DNA from: Sphaerobacteraceae bacterium
Lineage (GTDB): Bacteria; Chloroflexota; Chloroflexia; Thermomicrobiales; Thermomicrobiaceae
Direction: 5' to 3'
Assembly: GCA_007695115.1 (NCBI GenBank)
Contig: REEK01000058.1
Location: forward strand, 1 to 32,653
Length of the DNA stretch: 32,653 nucleotides
The translations under genes and the position numbers were made by a program. The notes beneath the pieces were generated by a model. It ran no database searches, was not told where the DNA came from, and worked only from the letters and a program-made list of their open reading frames with translations. Positions within the stretch are counted from its first letter, which is position 1. Every line of letters starts with the position of its first letter. This document shows positions 21,918 to 29,803 of the stretch, in pieces.

Positions 21918-23042
21918 CTAGATGAAAATATCCAGCGGCAGAATTGCCGAGACGATGAAGTTCGGCACATCCACCACCTGGCTCACCTTCAGATCGACCG
22001 CCACACTGCAGATCGCGTAGGCCTGCTGCCGGTCGTATCCTCGCGTCTCGAGATGATCGATCATGCTGATCAGCGCATTCCTGGCAGCCAGGGTCAGGTT
22101 CTCCCCGTCGTTCCGCCCATCAGGGTGAATCGGCATCCCCGTTGTGGCGTAGAACCGACGCGGTACGGCCATTTCGGAGCTGGAGAAGTAGTCATCGTGC
22201 GAGAACTGCGGAAAGCGGATATTCCGGCTCTCGGCCACTCCCTTGTGAACCCGGAACCGCAGATGCACCACCGAGCGCATCTCGATCGCCGTCCCGCACG
22301 CCTCGCAGTCACCCTGGGCATAGTGAACATCACCGGTTGAGAAGAGCGCGCCCGGCTGATGAACTGGAAGGAACAGGCTGGAGCCTGGCGTCAACTGCTT
22401 GATGTCGATATTCCCGCCGGTCTCCCGAGGGGGAATCGTCCGCAGTCCCTGCGCGCCGATCTCCCCGCCGGGGATCGCTCCGCTGACGTCCGGTGGCAGA
22501 CAGGTCCCGCCCTGATCGATCAGTGCCTGCTCTCTCGCGGTGGTCGTCTCCCGTAGCGATGTCGATGGCGCCAGGCCCATGATTCCGGCGAACGGGCTAT
22601 ACGGAATCCGGACGCCGGGGATCTGCGATGATTCTGCATAGTAATCGTCCAGCAATTCCCAGTTGACCAGATACGGGTCCGGGAAGAGATCGCTCAGGAA
22701 GCCAAAGTTCGGAACCTGAGCGGTGAAGCCCCAGTTGTCCCAAGGATCAGCCTCGATATCGAGCAACTTGATTTCCAGCAGATCGCCTGGTTCGGCTCCA
22801 TTGACCGTAATGGGGCCAGTGAGCGGATGCACCCGGCTCAGATCGACTGACGCTACGTCCTCATGAGTCGATCCCGGGGCGAGCTGACCGTCGATCGCAT
22901 CGAGTGTTTCGATACTGACCGTGTCACCTGGATCCACCTCAGCGATCGGCGGGATCGCTTCATGCCATCGGTTGTGTCCTCGATCGGATTGCTCGCTGAG
23001 TGGCTGATGGGCATCAACGGTTATGTGGTGGTACCTGACCAT
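21918..23042 (-). CDS. Acetamidase/formamidase family protein
   Basis: The 374-residue protein belongs to the FmdA/AmdA family of metal-dependent hydrolases that release ammonia from formamide or acetamide. Family features are HNRWHEAIPPIAEVDPGD at the start, HPLTGPITVNGAEPGDLLEI, GGEIGAQGL, the metal-region GALFSTGDVHYAQGDCE with a conserved His and Glu, and CSVAVDLKVSQVVD near the end. The start at ATG 23042 is preceded by GAGGAA; an in-frame upstream ATG would add 11 residues. The real substrate is unknown; homologues often act on short amides. It ends a minus-strand run of proS and small membrane proteins, but its own upstream gap suggests separate expression. Confidence 0.88.
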   Translation of the reverse strand: MVRYHHITVDAHQPLSEQSDRGHNRWHEAIPPIAEVDPGDTVSIETLDAIDGQLAPGSTHEDVASVDLSRVHPLTGPITVNGAEPGDLLEIKLLDIEADPWDNWGFTAQVPNFGFLSDLFPDPYLVNWELLDDYYAESSQIPGVRIPYSPFAGIMGLAPSTSLRETTTAREQALIDQGGTCLPPDVSGAIPGGEIGAQGLRTIPPRETGGNIDIKQLTPGSSLFLPVHQPGALFSTGDVHYAQGDCEACGTAIEMRSVVHLRFRVHKGVAESRNIRFPQFSHDDYFSSSEMAVPRRFYATTGMPIHPDGRNDGENLTLAARNALISMIDHLETRGYDRQQAYAICSVAVDLKVSQVVDVPNFIVSAILPLDIFI

Positions 23043-23179
23043 CGAGTGTTCCTCTCTGATGCAGTCCGTATGCATATGAACGATGCGTATTTAGCGCTGA
23101 ATGCACGTGTACACACTAGCACACGAACTCAAGAACTGCATCGAACCATTCCGAGAGGCGTTGATGGCGAGGGGCGAAG

Positions 23180-23359
23180 TCAATCGGCTGATTGATCGCG
23201 GTTGCGCCGCATCCAGGACGAGAGGAAGTATGCGGTTACCGCACCAATCACTCCTCCAACGATTCCCGGCCAGTGGATTGCTCCAGCCACCATAAAGCTG
23301 ACGAGCGCATAGACGACCAGGAATATGGCGACGAATGCGATGGATGTACCAAGACTCAT
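23180..23359 (-). CDS. Small membrane protein (59 residues)
   Basis: A short frame from ATG 23359 encodes MSLGTSIAFVAIFLVVYALV at the N-terminus, a second hydrophobic segment (IVGGVIGAVTAYFLSSW) and a basic/polar tail RRNRDQSAD. This gives two predicted helices with the tail on the cytoplasmic side by the positive-inside rule. The only ribosome-site candidate is GGGGCAG. I do not recognise a family. Its composition and position directly after another tiny membrane ORF support it as a real small protein. Confidence 0.5.
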   Translation of the reverse strand: MSLGTSIAFVAIFLVVYALVSFMVAGAIHWPGIVGGVIGAVTAYFLSSWMRRNRDQSAD

Positions 23360-23399
23360 TATTCTGCCCCAGCCGATTCAAATTGTTGAAAACCAGCGG

Positions 23400-23585
23400 T
23401 TACGCCTGACTCGAATGATCCCACCGTGGAGACACCAGGCTCAGCATCCAGCTTACAGACCACCGTACCAGAGCGGACAATGTTCCAGTGATAATCGCAA
23501 TACCAATCCAGGTGTTCGTGACGGAGCCGGTGATCAAATAATCGGCTGACAGGAACGTAAGGGTAAAGATGGTGAAAAAGACCAA
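23400..23585 (-). CDS. Small membrane protein (61 residues), DUF2061-like
   Basis: The frame is best started at TTG 23585, which has AAGGAG (complement of 23595-23600) 9 nt upstream. It encodes two hydrophobic segments, FFTIFTLTFLSADYLITGS and TWIGIAIITGTLSALVRW. The T-x-x-T-F-x-x-x-Y-x-x-T-G-S pattern resembles the N-terminus of DUF2061 membrane proteins, but the usual Lys and HERIW end is not obvious. No function is known. It precedes the 59-residue membrane protein, so the two may work or be expressed together. Confidence 0.45.
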   Translation of the reverse strand: MVFFTIFTLTFLSADYLITGSVTNTWIGIAIITGTLSALVRWSVSWMLSLVSPRWDHSSQA

Positions 23586-23710
23586 TCGTAGCGACTCCTT
23601 TGCGGCGCCTGAACGAACGTGAAACAGCGGATAATTCCGCGGCGCCCCGCTTCGGGGCCAGAATGCCTGACGCAAACACCGTTCCACACCGAATCTCGGC
23701 CGCGGAAATG

Positions 23711-24325
23711 TCAGAGTCCCCCATGCGCAGCCACCAGCCAGAGTGTCATCCAGACGGTCAGCAGGCAGAGCACGGTATACGCCCGGCGTAATCCAAGCAT
23801 TGGCTCATATCCCCGCATGAGCGTAAAAATGATCCCGAACATCACCAGCAGAATCCCGCCGACTACAACGACAGGAACGACGTCTCCGATAGTGAACACC
23901 GGGCGGCGACCATCAGGGAACAGGAGCACCCAGGCGAAGAATCCCGTCGAGATAAGCGTGGTGAGAATGTGCCAGCCTGCAATGGCTAGCCCTTCAGCAT
24001 GGGGTGTCGAGGGATTATCCGGTGGAATGTACCAGTGAATGGCGGCCAGCCCGAGAACCAGCCAGAGTCCCGCCCCGAGCAGCAGAATGCTATAGGTCTC
24101 GGGGAGGATGAGTATGGCACCCAGCGATGCGGGAAGCATCGCGCCCAGGGCAATCAGCCAGACGATAATTGCCCCAACAGCTGACAACAACCAGCTACGG
24201 AGCGTCTCGGTCGACACCCCGGGTTCCAGCTCCTCTGCGGCGTCCGGTGGTGGCCGGAACACAAACTCTCGTTCCCGCTCCGACCGCGGTGGCTGTTGTT
24301 GGCGCTGGGGAGGACGCTGATTCAC
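23711..24325 (-). CDS. Multi-spanning membrane protein of unknown function
   Basis: The 204-residue protein has a hydrophilic N-terminus rich in Gln, Pro, Arg and Glu (about 1-42), then about six hydrophobic segments, with conspicuous LLGAGLWLVLGLAAIHWYIP and VVPVVVVGGILLVMFGIIF. I cannot assign a family. It starts at GTG 24325, only 9 nt after the proS stop and without its own clear ribosome site, so it probably depends on translation of proS. The N-terminal PPQRQQQPPRSERERE stretch is low complexity and is likely cytoplasmic and disordered. Confidence 0.65.
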   Translation of the reverse strand: MNQRPPQRQQQPPRSEREREFVFRPPPDAAEELEPGVSTETLRSWLLSAVGAIIVWLIALGAMLPASLGAILILPETYSILLLGAGLWLVLGLAAIHWYIPPDNPSTPHAEGLAIAGWHILTTLISTGFFAWVLLFPDGRRPVFTIGDVVPVVVVGGILLVMFGIIFTLMRGYEPMLGLRRAYTVLCLLTVWMTLWLVAAHGGL

Positions 24326-24334
24326 GGCACGAGA

Positions 24335-25786
24335 TTAATACGCTCGAGCGAATACGACCTCGGTCTCGGCCCCGGAGCCGCAAACGATACAATGCCCACC
24401 CTCGGCTGGCTGATCGAAGGGGATACACCGGATCGTTGCGTGTGTCTCTGCCTTCACTTTGTCCTCACACTCCGAACTCCCACACCAGAATGCGTAGCTG
24501 AAACCGGCATTCGCCGAGGCGCGCTCACGCAGACGCTCGTACTCGGTAACACGCTCAGAATTGTCATTGAGCATGGCCGTCGCCTGCGCCATCATGTTTT
24601 CCTGAATCTCCTCGAGCAGCTTCGGAAGCATCTCGGGCAATTCAGTCATCGGGACAGGCTGTTTCTCGCCGGTATCCCGACGCACCACCATAACCTGCTC
24701 ATTCTGGATGTCTCGTGGGCCCAGCTCAATCCGGATCGGAACTCCCTTGAGCTCCCACTCGTTGAACTTCCACCCCGGAGTCTTGTCATCCCGGAGGTCG
24801 ACCTTGACCCGGATGTCCTTGCCGAGAGATTCCTGAACGGTCTTGACGGCCGCTTCAACCGATTCGCGCTCCTTGGCCTTTCGCCAGATCGGAACAATGA
24901 CGGCCTGTGTCGGGGCCACCCGCGGCGGCATTCGCAGTCCACGCTCATCCCCATGGACCATGATCACCGCACCAACGATTCGAGTACTGAGACCCCAGCT
25001 GGTGTTGAAGGCGAACTGGCGCTCACCGTTGGCATCCAGGAATTCGATCTCGAAGACACGTCCGAAATGATCGCCGAGATTGTGCGATGTTCCCGACTGA
25101 AGCGCCCAGTGCTTGCCGCCCATCATCGCCTCGATGGTATAGGTCCGCAGCGCTCCGGCGAACTTCTCCGATTCACTCTTCAGACCCGGCACCACCGGAA
25201 TGGCGAGTTCCGTTACACAGAGATCTTCGTAGACGTCGAGCATCTGCCGCGTCCGCTCTTCAGCCTCATCCAGCGAGGCATGCGCGGTATGACCTTCCTG
25301 CCACAGAAATTCAACGGTGCGCAGGAACGCCCGCGGTCGTTCTTCCCAGCGAACCACGTTTGCCCACTGGTTGATCAGGATCGGCAGATCGCGATAGGAC
25401 TGCACCCAGCGCGCGTAGATCGGGCAAATGATCGCTTCCGAGGTTGGCCGCACGGCCCACGGCTCTTCGAGTTTCTTGTCTCCACCATGGGTGACCCAGG
25501 CCACCTCCGGAGCAAAGCCTTCGACGTGATTTGCTTCGCGCTCCAGCATGCTCTTCGGGATGAACAGCGGGAAATACGCGTTCTCCACGCCGGTCGCCTT
25601 GATGCGATCGTCCAGCTGTCGCTGAATGTTCTCCCAGAGCGCATAGCCGTATGGGCGGATGATCCGGGTTCCGCGAACCGGGGAGTCGTCCGCGAGTTCT
25701 GCTTTTCGAACAACTTCGACATACCAGCGGTCGAAATCGTCCTCGACATCCGCAAGTTCTTCTACGTATCCGCGATCGGTAACCAT
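24335..25786 (-). CDS. proS: Prolyl-tRNA synthetase, archaeal/eukaryotic-like short type
   Basis: The enzyme charges tRNA-Pro. The 483-residue length without an inserted editing domain, and the C-terminal zinc-binding region (CGSSECEDK and CIVCGSG) ending in a Tyr (FARAY), identify the archaeal/eukaryotic class also found in some bacteria. Class II motifs are clear: RPTSEAIICPIYARW and WEERPRAFLRTVEFLWQEGH for motif 2, and the final class II motif around SWGLSTRIVGAVIMVHGDE. The start is ATG 25786 with GGAGGTG 7 nt upstream. An open frame continues far upstream antisense to pfkA but has no family similarity. A TATAAT on the minus strand at 26000-26005 could be its -10. It heads a run of membrane-protein genes. 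Confidence 0.96.
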   Translation of the reverse strand: MVTDRGYVEELADVEDDFDRWYVEVVRKAELADDSPVRGTRIIRPYGYALWENIQRQLDDRIKATGVENAYFPLFIPKSMLEREANHVEGFAPEVAWVTHGGDKKLEEPWAVRPTSEAIICPIYARWVQSYRDLPILINQWANVVRWEERPRAFLRTVEFLWQEGHTAHASLDEAEERTRQMLDVYEDLCVTELAIPVVPGLKSESEKFAGALRTYTIEAMMGGKHWALQSGTSHNLGDHFGRVFEIEFLDANGERQFAFNTSWGLSTRIVGAVIMVHGDERGLRMPPRVAPTQAVIVPIWRKAKERESVEAAVKTVQESLGKDIRVKVDLRDDKTPGWKFNEWELKGVPIRIELGPRDIQNEQVMVVRRDTGEKQPVPMTELPEMLPKLLEEIQENMMAQATAMLNDNSERVTEYERLRERASANAGFSYAFWCGSSECEDKVKAETHATIRCIPFDQPAEGGHCIVCGSGAETEVVFARAY

Positions 25787-25999
25787 AGCGTGGCACCTCC
25801 GTGTGATGACTGGTTCGAGATTGTCAACGGCGCCCGCCTGCACCGGGTGCGACGCGTTCGAAATTGTGGCGTCGACGCCTCGTAAGGATCTGACAGAGTT
25901 GCGCGCGGAACCGGAACAGTGATATTCCCATGTAAAATGGGGAACGAACGAAGTCTTACCACCGCACGGCCGCGGCCCAGTCGATCCATCGTCGTGCGG

Positions 26000-26005
26000 A
26001 TTATA
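26000..26005 (-). promoter_or_regulatory. Possible -10 element for proS
   Basis: A perfect TATAAT reads on the minus strand about 214 nt before the proS start. No good -35 is found at 16-18 nt, so this is weak. A leader of about 200 nt would follow; I see no T-box or other riboswitch in it, only a 12-bp GGCGTCGACGCC palindrome (25868-25879). Confidence 0.3.
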
Positions 26006-26080
26006 GCAGCCATACGGTTGATCCGACGCTGCGAAATGACGTGTCATACACCACGACCGTATGTCTGGGGAGGAAACGGG

Positions 26081-27211
26081 ATGGGAAAGATTCAGCGAAT
26101 TGGCATTCTCACCGGAGGAGGCGACGCGCCGGGCCTCAACGCGGTAATCCGGGCGGTGACGAAGTCCGCCATCCTCGATCAGGGGTGGAGCGTTATCGGA
26201 TTCCGCAACGGCTTCGAGGGATGCATCACAGGTGAGTTCGAGGAACTTACGCTGCGTTCCGTTCGCGGCATTCTCCCCCGTGGGGGGACCATTCTGGGCG
26301 CCAGCAATCGCTGCAATCCTTTCTCGTTTCAAAACACTGCGGCCGGAGAGACCACCCCCAGAGATCACTCGGCAGACGTGATCAAGCGGTTCAACGATCT
26401 CGGAATCGAAGCAATCGTGGTCATCGGCGGCGATGGAACGATGTCGATCGCCAACGAACTGGCCCGCAAGGGGGTACAGGTCATCGGCATCCCGAAGACC
26501 ATCGATAACGATGTCCGGGGCACCAAAGTGACCTTCGGCTTCGACACCGCCGTCAACACGGCAACCGAGGCTATCGACAGACTGCACACCACTGCCGAGA
26601 GTCATCATCGGGTCATGATCGTCGAGTTGATGGGGCGAACCGCAGGCTGGATCACTCTCTATGCGGGTGTCTCCGGCGGAGCCGACATCATTCTGATCCC
26701 GGAAATTCCGTTCGATTTGAACGCCGTTCAGGAGAAGATCGAGCGCCGGGCACGTCTTGGTAGCCACTTCACGATCATTGCCATCGCCGAAGGTGCCCAG
26801 CCGGTCGATGGAACCCAGATCTATCAGACGATCGGTGAAGAGTGGTATCAGAAACGGTTCGGCGGAATCGGAGCATGGCTCGAAGTAGAACTCGACAAGC
26901 GCCTCGATCAGGAAGTCCGCTCGGTCGTCCTGGGCCATCTGCAGCGAGGTGGTGAACCAACGCCGCGTGATCGCGCGCTGGGGACGATGATGGGCACGTT
27001 CGCCGTGGACCTTCTCGCGAGCGGCGACACCAACCGGATGGTCGCGATCAGTCGCGATCCGATGGGGCAATCCAGCACGGACATGATGTCCGTCCCGCTG
27101 GTCGTCGCGACCCGCGGACCGCGCCACGTTCCGTTGACTCATCCACTATTGCGCAGCGCACGGGCGATGGACGTCTGCCTGGGCGACGTTGCCGGGTCGC
27201 CTGATGACTGA
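26081..27211 (+). CDS. pfkA: 6-phosphofructokinase
   Basis: The enzyme phosphorylates fructose 6-phosphate to fructose 1,6-bisphosphate, the committed step of glycolysis. The 376-residue protein starts at ATG 26081 with AGGA upstream. TGGGDAPGLNAVIR (11-24) is the nucleotide-binding loop, PKTIDND (138-144) the catalytic segment, and LMGRTAGW the fructose phosphate site. In the GGDG motif (116-119) the position that separates donors is Gly, as in ATP enzymes. The position in P-K-T-I-D-N-D is Lys, as in pyrophosphate enzymes. This Gly/Lys mix is seen in the actinobacterial-like group of PFKs, in which ATP use has been described; the donor should be tested. It overlaps the next gene. Confidence 0.94.
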   Translation: MGKIQRIGILTGGGDAPGLNAVIRAVTKSAILDQGWSVIGFRNGFEGCITGEFEELTLRSVRGILPRGGTILGASNRCNPFSFQNTAAGETTPRDHSADVIKRFNDLGIEAIVVIGGDGTMSIANELARKGVQVIGIPKTIDNDVRGTKVTFGFDTAVNTATEAIDRLHTTAESHHRVMIVELMGRTAGWITLYAGVSGGADIILIPEIPFDLNAVQEKIERRARLGSHFTIIAIAEGAQPVDGTQIYQTIGEEWYQKRFGGIGAWLEVELDKRLDQEVRSVVLGHLQRGGEPTPRDRALGTMMGTFAVDLLASGDTNRMVAISRDPMGQSSTDMMSVPLVVATRGPRHVPLTHPLLRSARAMDVCLGDVAGSPDD

Positions 27212-28247
27212 AGGACGCCGGGATCCTGACGCTCCGTTGCCAGTCGGCAAGCTTCCGGGAGATCTCCTCGCGGGGCTCCTGGCCGGGATCGAGGCTGGTG
27301 ATGACGTGCTGGTCGGTCCCGGAATCGGTCGCGATGCGGCCGCAGTCCGGGTCGGCGATCAGATCCTGGTGATGAAGACTGACCCGATCACCTTCCCAAC
27401 CGCTGATGTCGGCTGGTATCTCGTCAACATCAATGCAAACGACATCGCCTGCATGGGTGCCGTTCCACGCTGGCTGCTGGTTACCGCGCTGCTTCCCGAA
27501 GCATCGACCACTCCAGCGCTGGTGGAATCGATCTTCGCAGGGCTTCGCAACGCCTGTGCAGACGTCGGATGCTCGCTGATCGGTGGTCATACAGAGATCA
27601 CCGAAGGCCTCGATCGCCCACTCCTGATCGGGCAGATGATCGGCGTGACGACGCAGGATGAACTCATCGATCCTTCGACGGCTCAACCCGGCGATGCCGT
27701 GATGCTGATCGGTGGGATCGCCATCGAGGGAACCGCGATTCTTGCCTCAGAAGCGAGCGACCGACTCTCCGAAACAGTCGATGCCCTGACCCTGCAACGG
27801 GGTGCGTCGTTCGATCGGGCACCGGGCATCAGTGTTCTGAATCACGCCATCAATCTGCGAGGCGCCGCTCCGGGTCAAATCAAGGCAATGCACGATCCGA
27901 CCGAAGGTGGTCTGGCGACAGGGCTCGATGAGATCGCCCAGGCTACCGGTCTCGGCATCGAGATCGAAGCCGAAATGGTTCACGTCTACGAGGAAACCCG
28001 GGCCATCACGAGTGCGCTGAGCCTCGACCCGTGGGGGTTGATCGCCTCTGGCGCATTGCTCGCCGTGGTCTCGCCGGACCATGCCAGCGCGCTGTGCGAT
28101 CGGTTTGATACCACTGAACGTCCAGTGCGACAGATCGGGCGATTGACCGCCAATCCCGACGAACGGATCCTCATCAAGAACGGCGAACCCCGGAAGATTC
28201 CGGAATTCGCCGTCGATGAAATTGCTCGCTTTTTCGCCGGTCGGTGA
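27204..28247 (+). CDS. HypE-like AIR synthase-related protein
   Basis: The 347-residue protein has the two-domain fold of the PurM/HypE/SelD/ThiL superfamily. The N-terminal domain holds GPGIGRDAAAV and a DPITFP segment near the ATP-binding loop. The C-terminal domain holds KAMHDPTEGGLATGLDEIA, the glycine-rich HDPTxGG signature of this group. HypE from hydrogenase systems ends in a catalytic cysteine (PRIC); here the end is DEIARFFAGR, with no C-terminal Cys, so I do not call it HypE. The ATG at 27204 overlaps the pfkA stop (ATGACTGA), giving a probable translational coupling. Its substrate is unknown. Confidence 0.8.
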   Translation: MTEGRRDPDAPLPVGKLPGDLLAGLLAGIEAGDDVLVGPGIGRDAAAVRVGDQILVMKTDPITFPTADVGWYLVNINANDIACMGAVPRWLLVTALLPEASTTPALVESIFAGLRNACADVGCSLIGGHTEITEGLDRPLLIGQMIGVTTQDELIDPSTAQPGDAVMLIGGIAIEGTAILASEASDRLSETVDALTLQRGASFDRAPGISVLNHAINLRGAAPGQIKAMHDPTEGGLATGLDEIAQATGLGIEIEAEMVHVYEETRAITSALSLDPWGLIASGALLAVVSPDHASALCDRFDTTERPVRQIGRLTANPDERILIKNGEPRKIPEFAVDEIARFFAGR

Positions 28248-28249
28248 GG

Positions 28250-29641
28250 CTACGGCTTGGGCATCTGCTGCAGCGCTGTATAGGCCGGGCGCGGCGACCA
28301 GTTCGAGTTCAGTACTGACCAGGGATACTTCTCGTCTTCTGGCGGCGTCAGTGTCGTGAAGTTCAGATTCCAGACGAACATCCCCGTGATGTACGGCATC
28401 TGTTCTCGCGCCACTGTAAACGCGTTCACCAGATAGTTCGCCTGATCCTCTTCGCTCACGTCCGCACCATACTCGTACCCCTGCGCCTGGTTCTCAGTGG
28501 TCCATCCAAACTCGGTGACCCACATCTGCCGGCCATCTTCGTACTCCGACATCACGGCGTGTAGATCGATGCCCCGCAGGAAGTAGAAGCTGTTGTGATC
28601 CGACCACTCACCCGGTCCGGGGTTGTCCGGATAGCTCGTCTCCGGCGGGTTATTGGTCGCGTTGAGATGAGCCCCCATCACGTCAAAGTACTGTGTGAAA
28701 GCTCCACCCTCGAACGCATAGAACTCCCGCAAATAATCGACATCATTAACGGCGACTTCCGGATCGTTGATTCCGGTGGGAGTCAGCCCGCCGAACACCA
28801 CCAGCGCATCAGGGTCAGCCTCTTTGACGCCGCGGTAGCCGGCCTCGAGAAGATACGCGTAGTCGCTTACCCGGACCGTTCCGTGCATCTCATGTGCCAT
28901 GTTCTGCTCGTTCCAGATCTCCCAGGCATGGACGCGACCCCGATAGCGGTCGGCGAGAAACGCCATGATGTTCGCGAAGTTCTCCCAGTCACCGAGGAGT
29001 TGCGTGTCTTCCGGATGACGTGCCCAGTCAGGTACGCCAACGATTGAAATCAGTACCCGGACGCCACTACCCTCGTGGGCATCCAGCATACGATCGACCG
29101 GAAGCGGATCCATCCACTCGGGCTCACGCTGAATCTCGCTCCAGTGAACCTGGAATCGGGTCCAGTTGAATCCGGCCGTATCCAGCGCCTGCAGCGTCCA
29201 CTGGTTGAACTGTTCGCCATCCTCATCGGCTCGCCAGGCAACGTTGAACCCGTAGGCCATGAAGTCCGATTGCGGTCGCTCTGGTTCACCTTCCGGCAAA
29301 CTGACCTCGTCGGTCGGCTCCTCTTCCTGTTCCGGCTCTTCTTCCTCTTCAGGTTCTGGCTCTTCCTCGGGTTCTGGTTCCGGGGTAGGCTCAGGCTCCG
29401 GTGTCGGTTCGTCTTCCTGCTCCGGCTCCTCTTCCTCTTCAGGTTCTGGCTCTTCCTCGGGTTCTGGTTCTGGTGTGGGCTCCTCTTCTTCGTCATCGCC
29501 ACCGCAGGCCGCCAGCAGTGCGCTGACACCCGGAATCGCCAGGCTGAGTGCAGCCCCGCGTCGAAGCATCGTCCGGCGATCGACACGCTGCGCGAACAGA
29601 GACTGCAGCTTGTTGAGCGGAGCGTTATGGTTCGTCAGCAT
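28250..29641 (-). CDS. Tat-exported lipoprotein with glycoside hydrolase (clan GH-A) domain
   Basis: The 463-residue protein starts at ATG 29641 with GGGAG upstream. Twin arginines (RR22-23 and RR27-28) and a lipobox ending at Cys46 (LLAAC) indicate Tat export and lipid anchoring. Residues about 50-112 are an acidic Pro/Glu linker with a 30-residue internal repeat. The catalytic domain (about 120-463) is a TIM barrel of the GH-A type: acid/base Glu245 in AWEIWNEQN and nucleophile Glu377 in WVTEFGW. It is related to cellulase-like and GH39-like enzymes, but the substrate is unknown. The next minus-strand gene is a close paralogue with a different anchor. Confidence 0.87.
   Translation of the reverse strand: MLTNHNAPLNKLQSLFAQRVDRRTMLRRGAALSLAIPGVSALLAACGGDDEEEEPTPEPEPEEEPEPEEEEEPEQEDEPTPEPEPTPEPEPEEEPEPEEEEEPEQEEEPTDEVSLPEGEPERPQSDFMAYGFNVAWRADEDGEQFNQWTLQALDTAGFNWTRFQVHWSEIQREPEWMDPLPVDRMLDAHEGSGVRVLISIVGVPDWARHPEDTQLLGDWENFANIMAFLADRYRGRVHAWEIWNEQNMAHEMHGTVRVSDYAYLLEAGYRGVKEADPDALVVFGGLTPTGINDPEVAVNDVDYLREFYAFEGGAFTQYFDVMGAHLNATNNPPETSYPDNPGPGEWSDHNSFYFLRGIDLHAVMSEYEDGRQMWVTEFGWTTENQAQGYEYGADVSEEDQANYLVNAFTVAREQMPYITGMFVWNLNFTTLTPPEDEKYPWSVLNSNWSPRPAYTALQQMPKP
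29322..29482 (-). repeat. Direct repeat encoding the acidic linker
   Basis: Two copies of about 70 nt, 90 nt apart (starting near 29322 and 29412), are nearly identical. They encode the EPTPEPEPEEEPEPEEEEEP units of the glycosidase linker. A 90-nt (30-residue) tandem duplication, still in frame, explains them. Confidence 0.75.
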
Positions 29642-29739
29642 TGATGGTGTCTCCCTCTTTGATGCTCTCTGGCATCGGTTTAGAAACGTCCGGCGATCGA
29701 TATTCGCGAAAGACCTCCGCAAACATCGTGACACGGCCT

Positions 29740-29767
29740 CGCGCCCGCTCGATCTGGAGCGGGCGCG
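29740..29767 (-). terminator. Hairpin after the membrane-anchored glycosidase gene
   Basis: CGCGCCCGCTC (29740-29750) and GAGCGGGCGCG (29757-29767) form a perfect 11-bp stem with a 6-nt loop. There is no T-tract, so it is at best a weak terminator or a spacer between the two paralogues. Confidence 0.55.
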
Positions 29768-29803
29768 TGAAGGCTTGAGGTCAAGAATATGTGTCGACAG
29801 GAG

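Noticed and set aside
24296-25885. 529-residue plus-strand open frame
   Set aside because: It lies opposite proS and matches nothing; the antisense of a GC-rich gene often stays open.
25787-26000. Possible T-box or riboswitch in the proS leader
   Set aside because: I looked for the GGGTGGNACC T-box sequence and for terminator hairpins with T-tracts on the minus strand and found none.
25787-27142. Very long N-terminal extension of proS on the minus strand, giving a 935-residue frame
   Set aside because: The extension is antisense to pfkA, has no family similarity, and a strong Shine-Dalgarno sequence sits right before ATG 25786, which gives a normal-length ProS.
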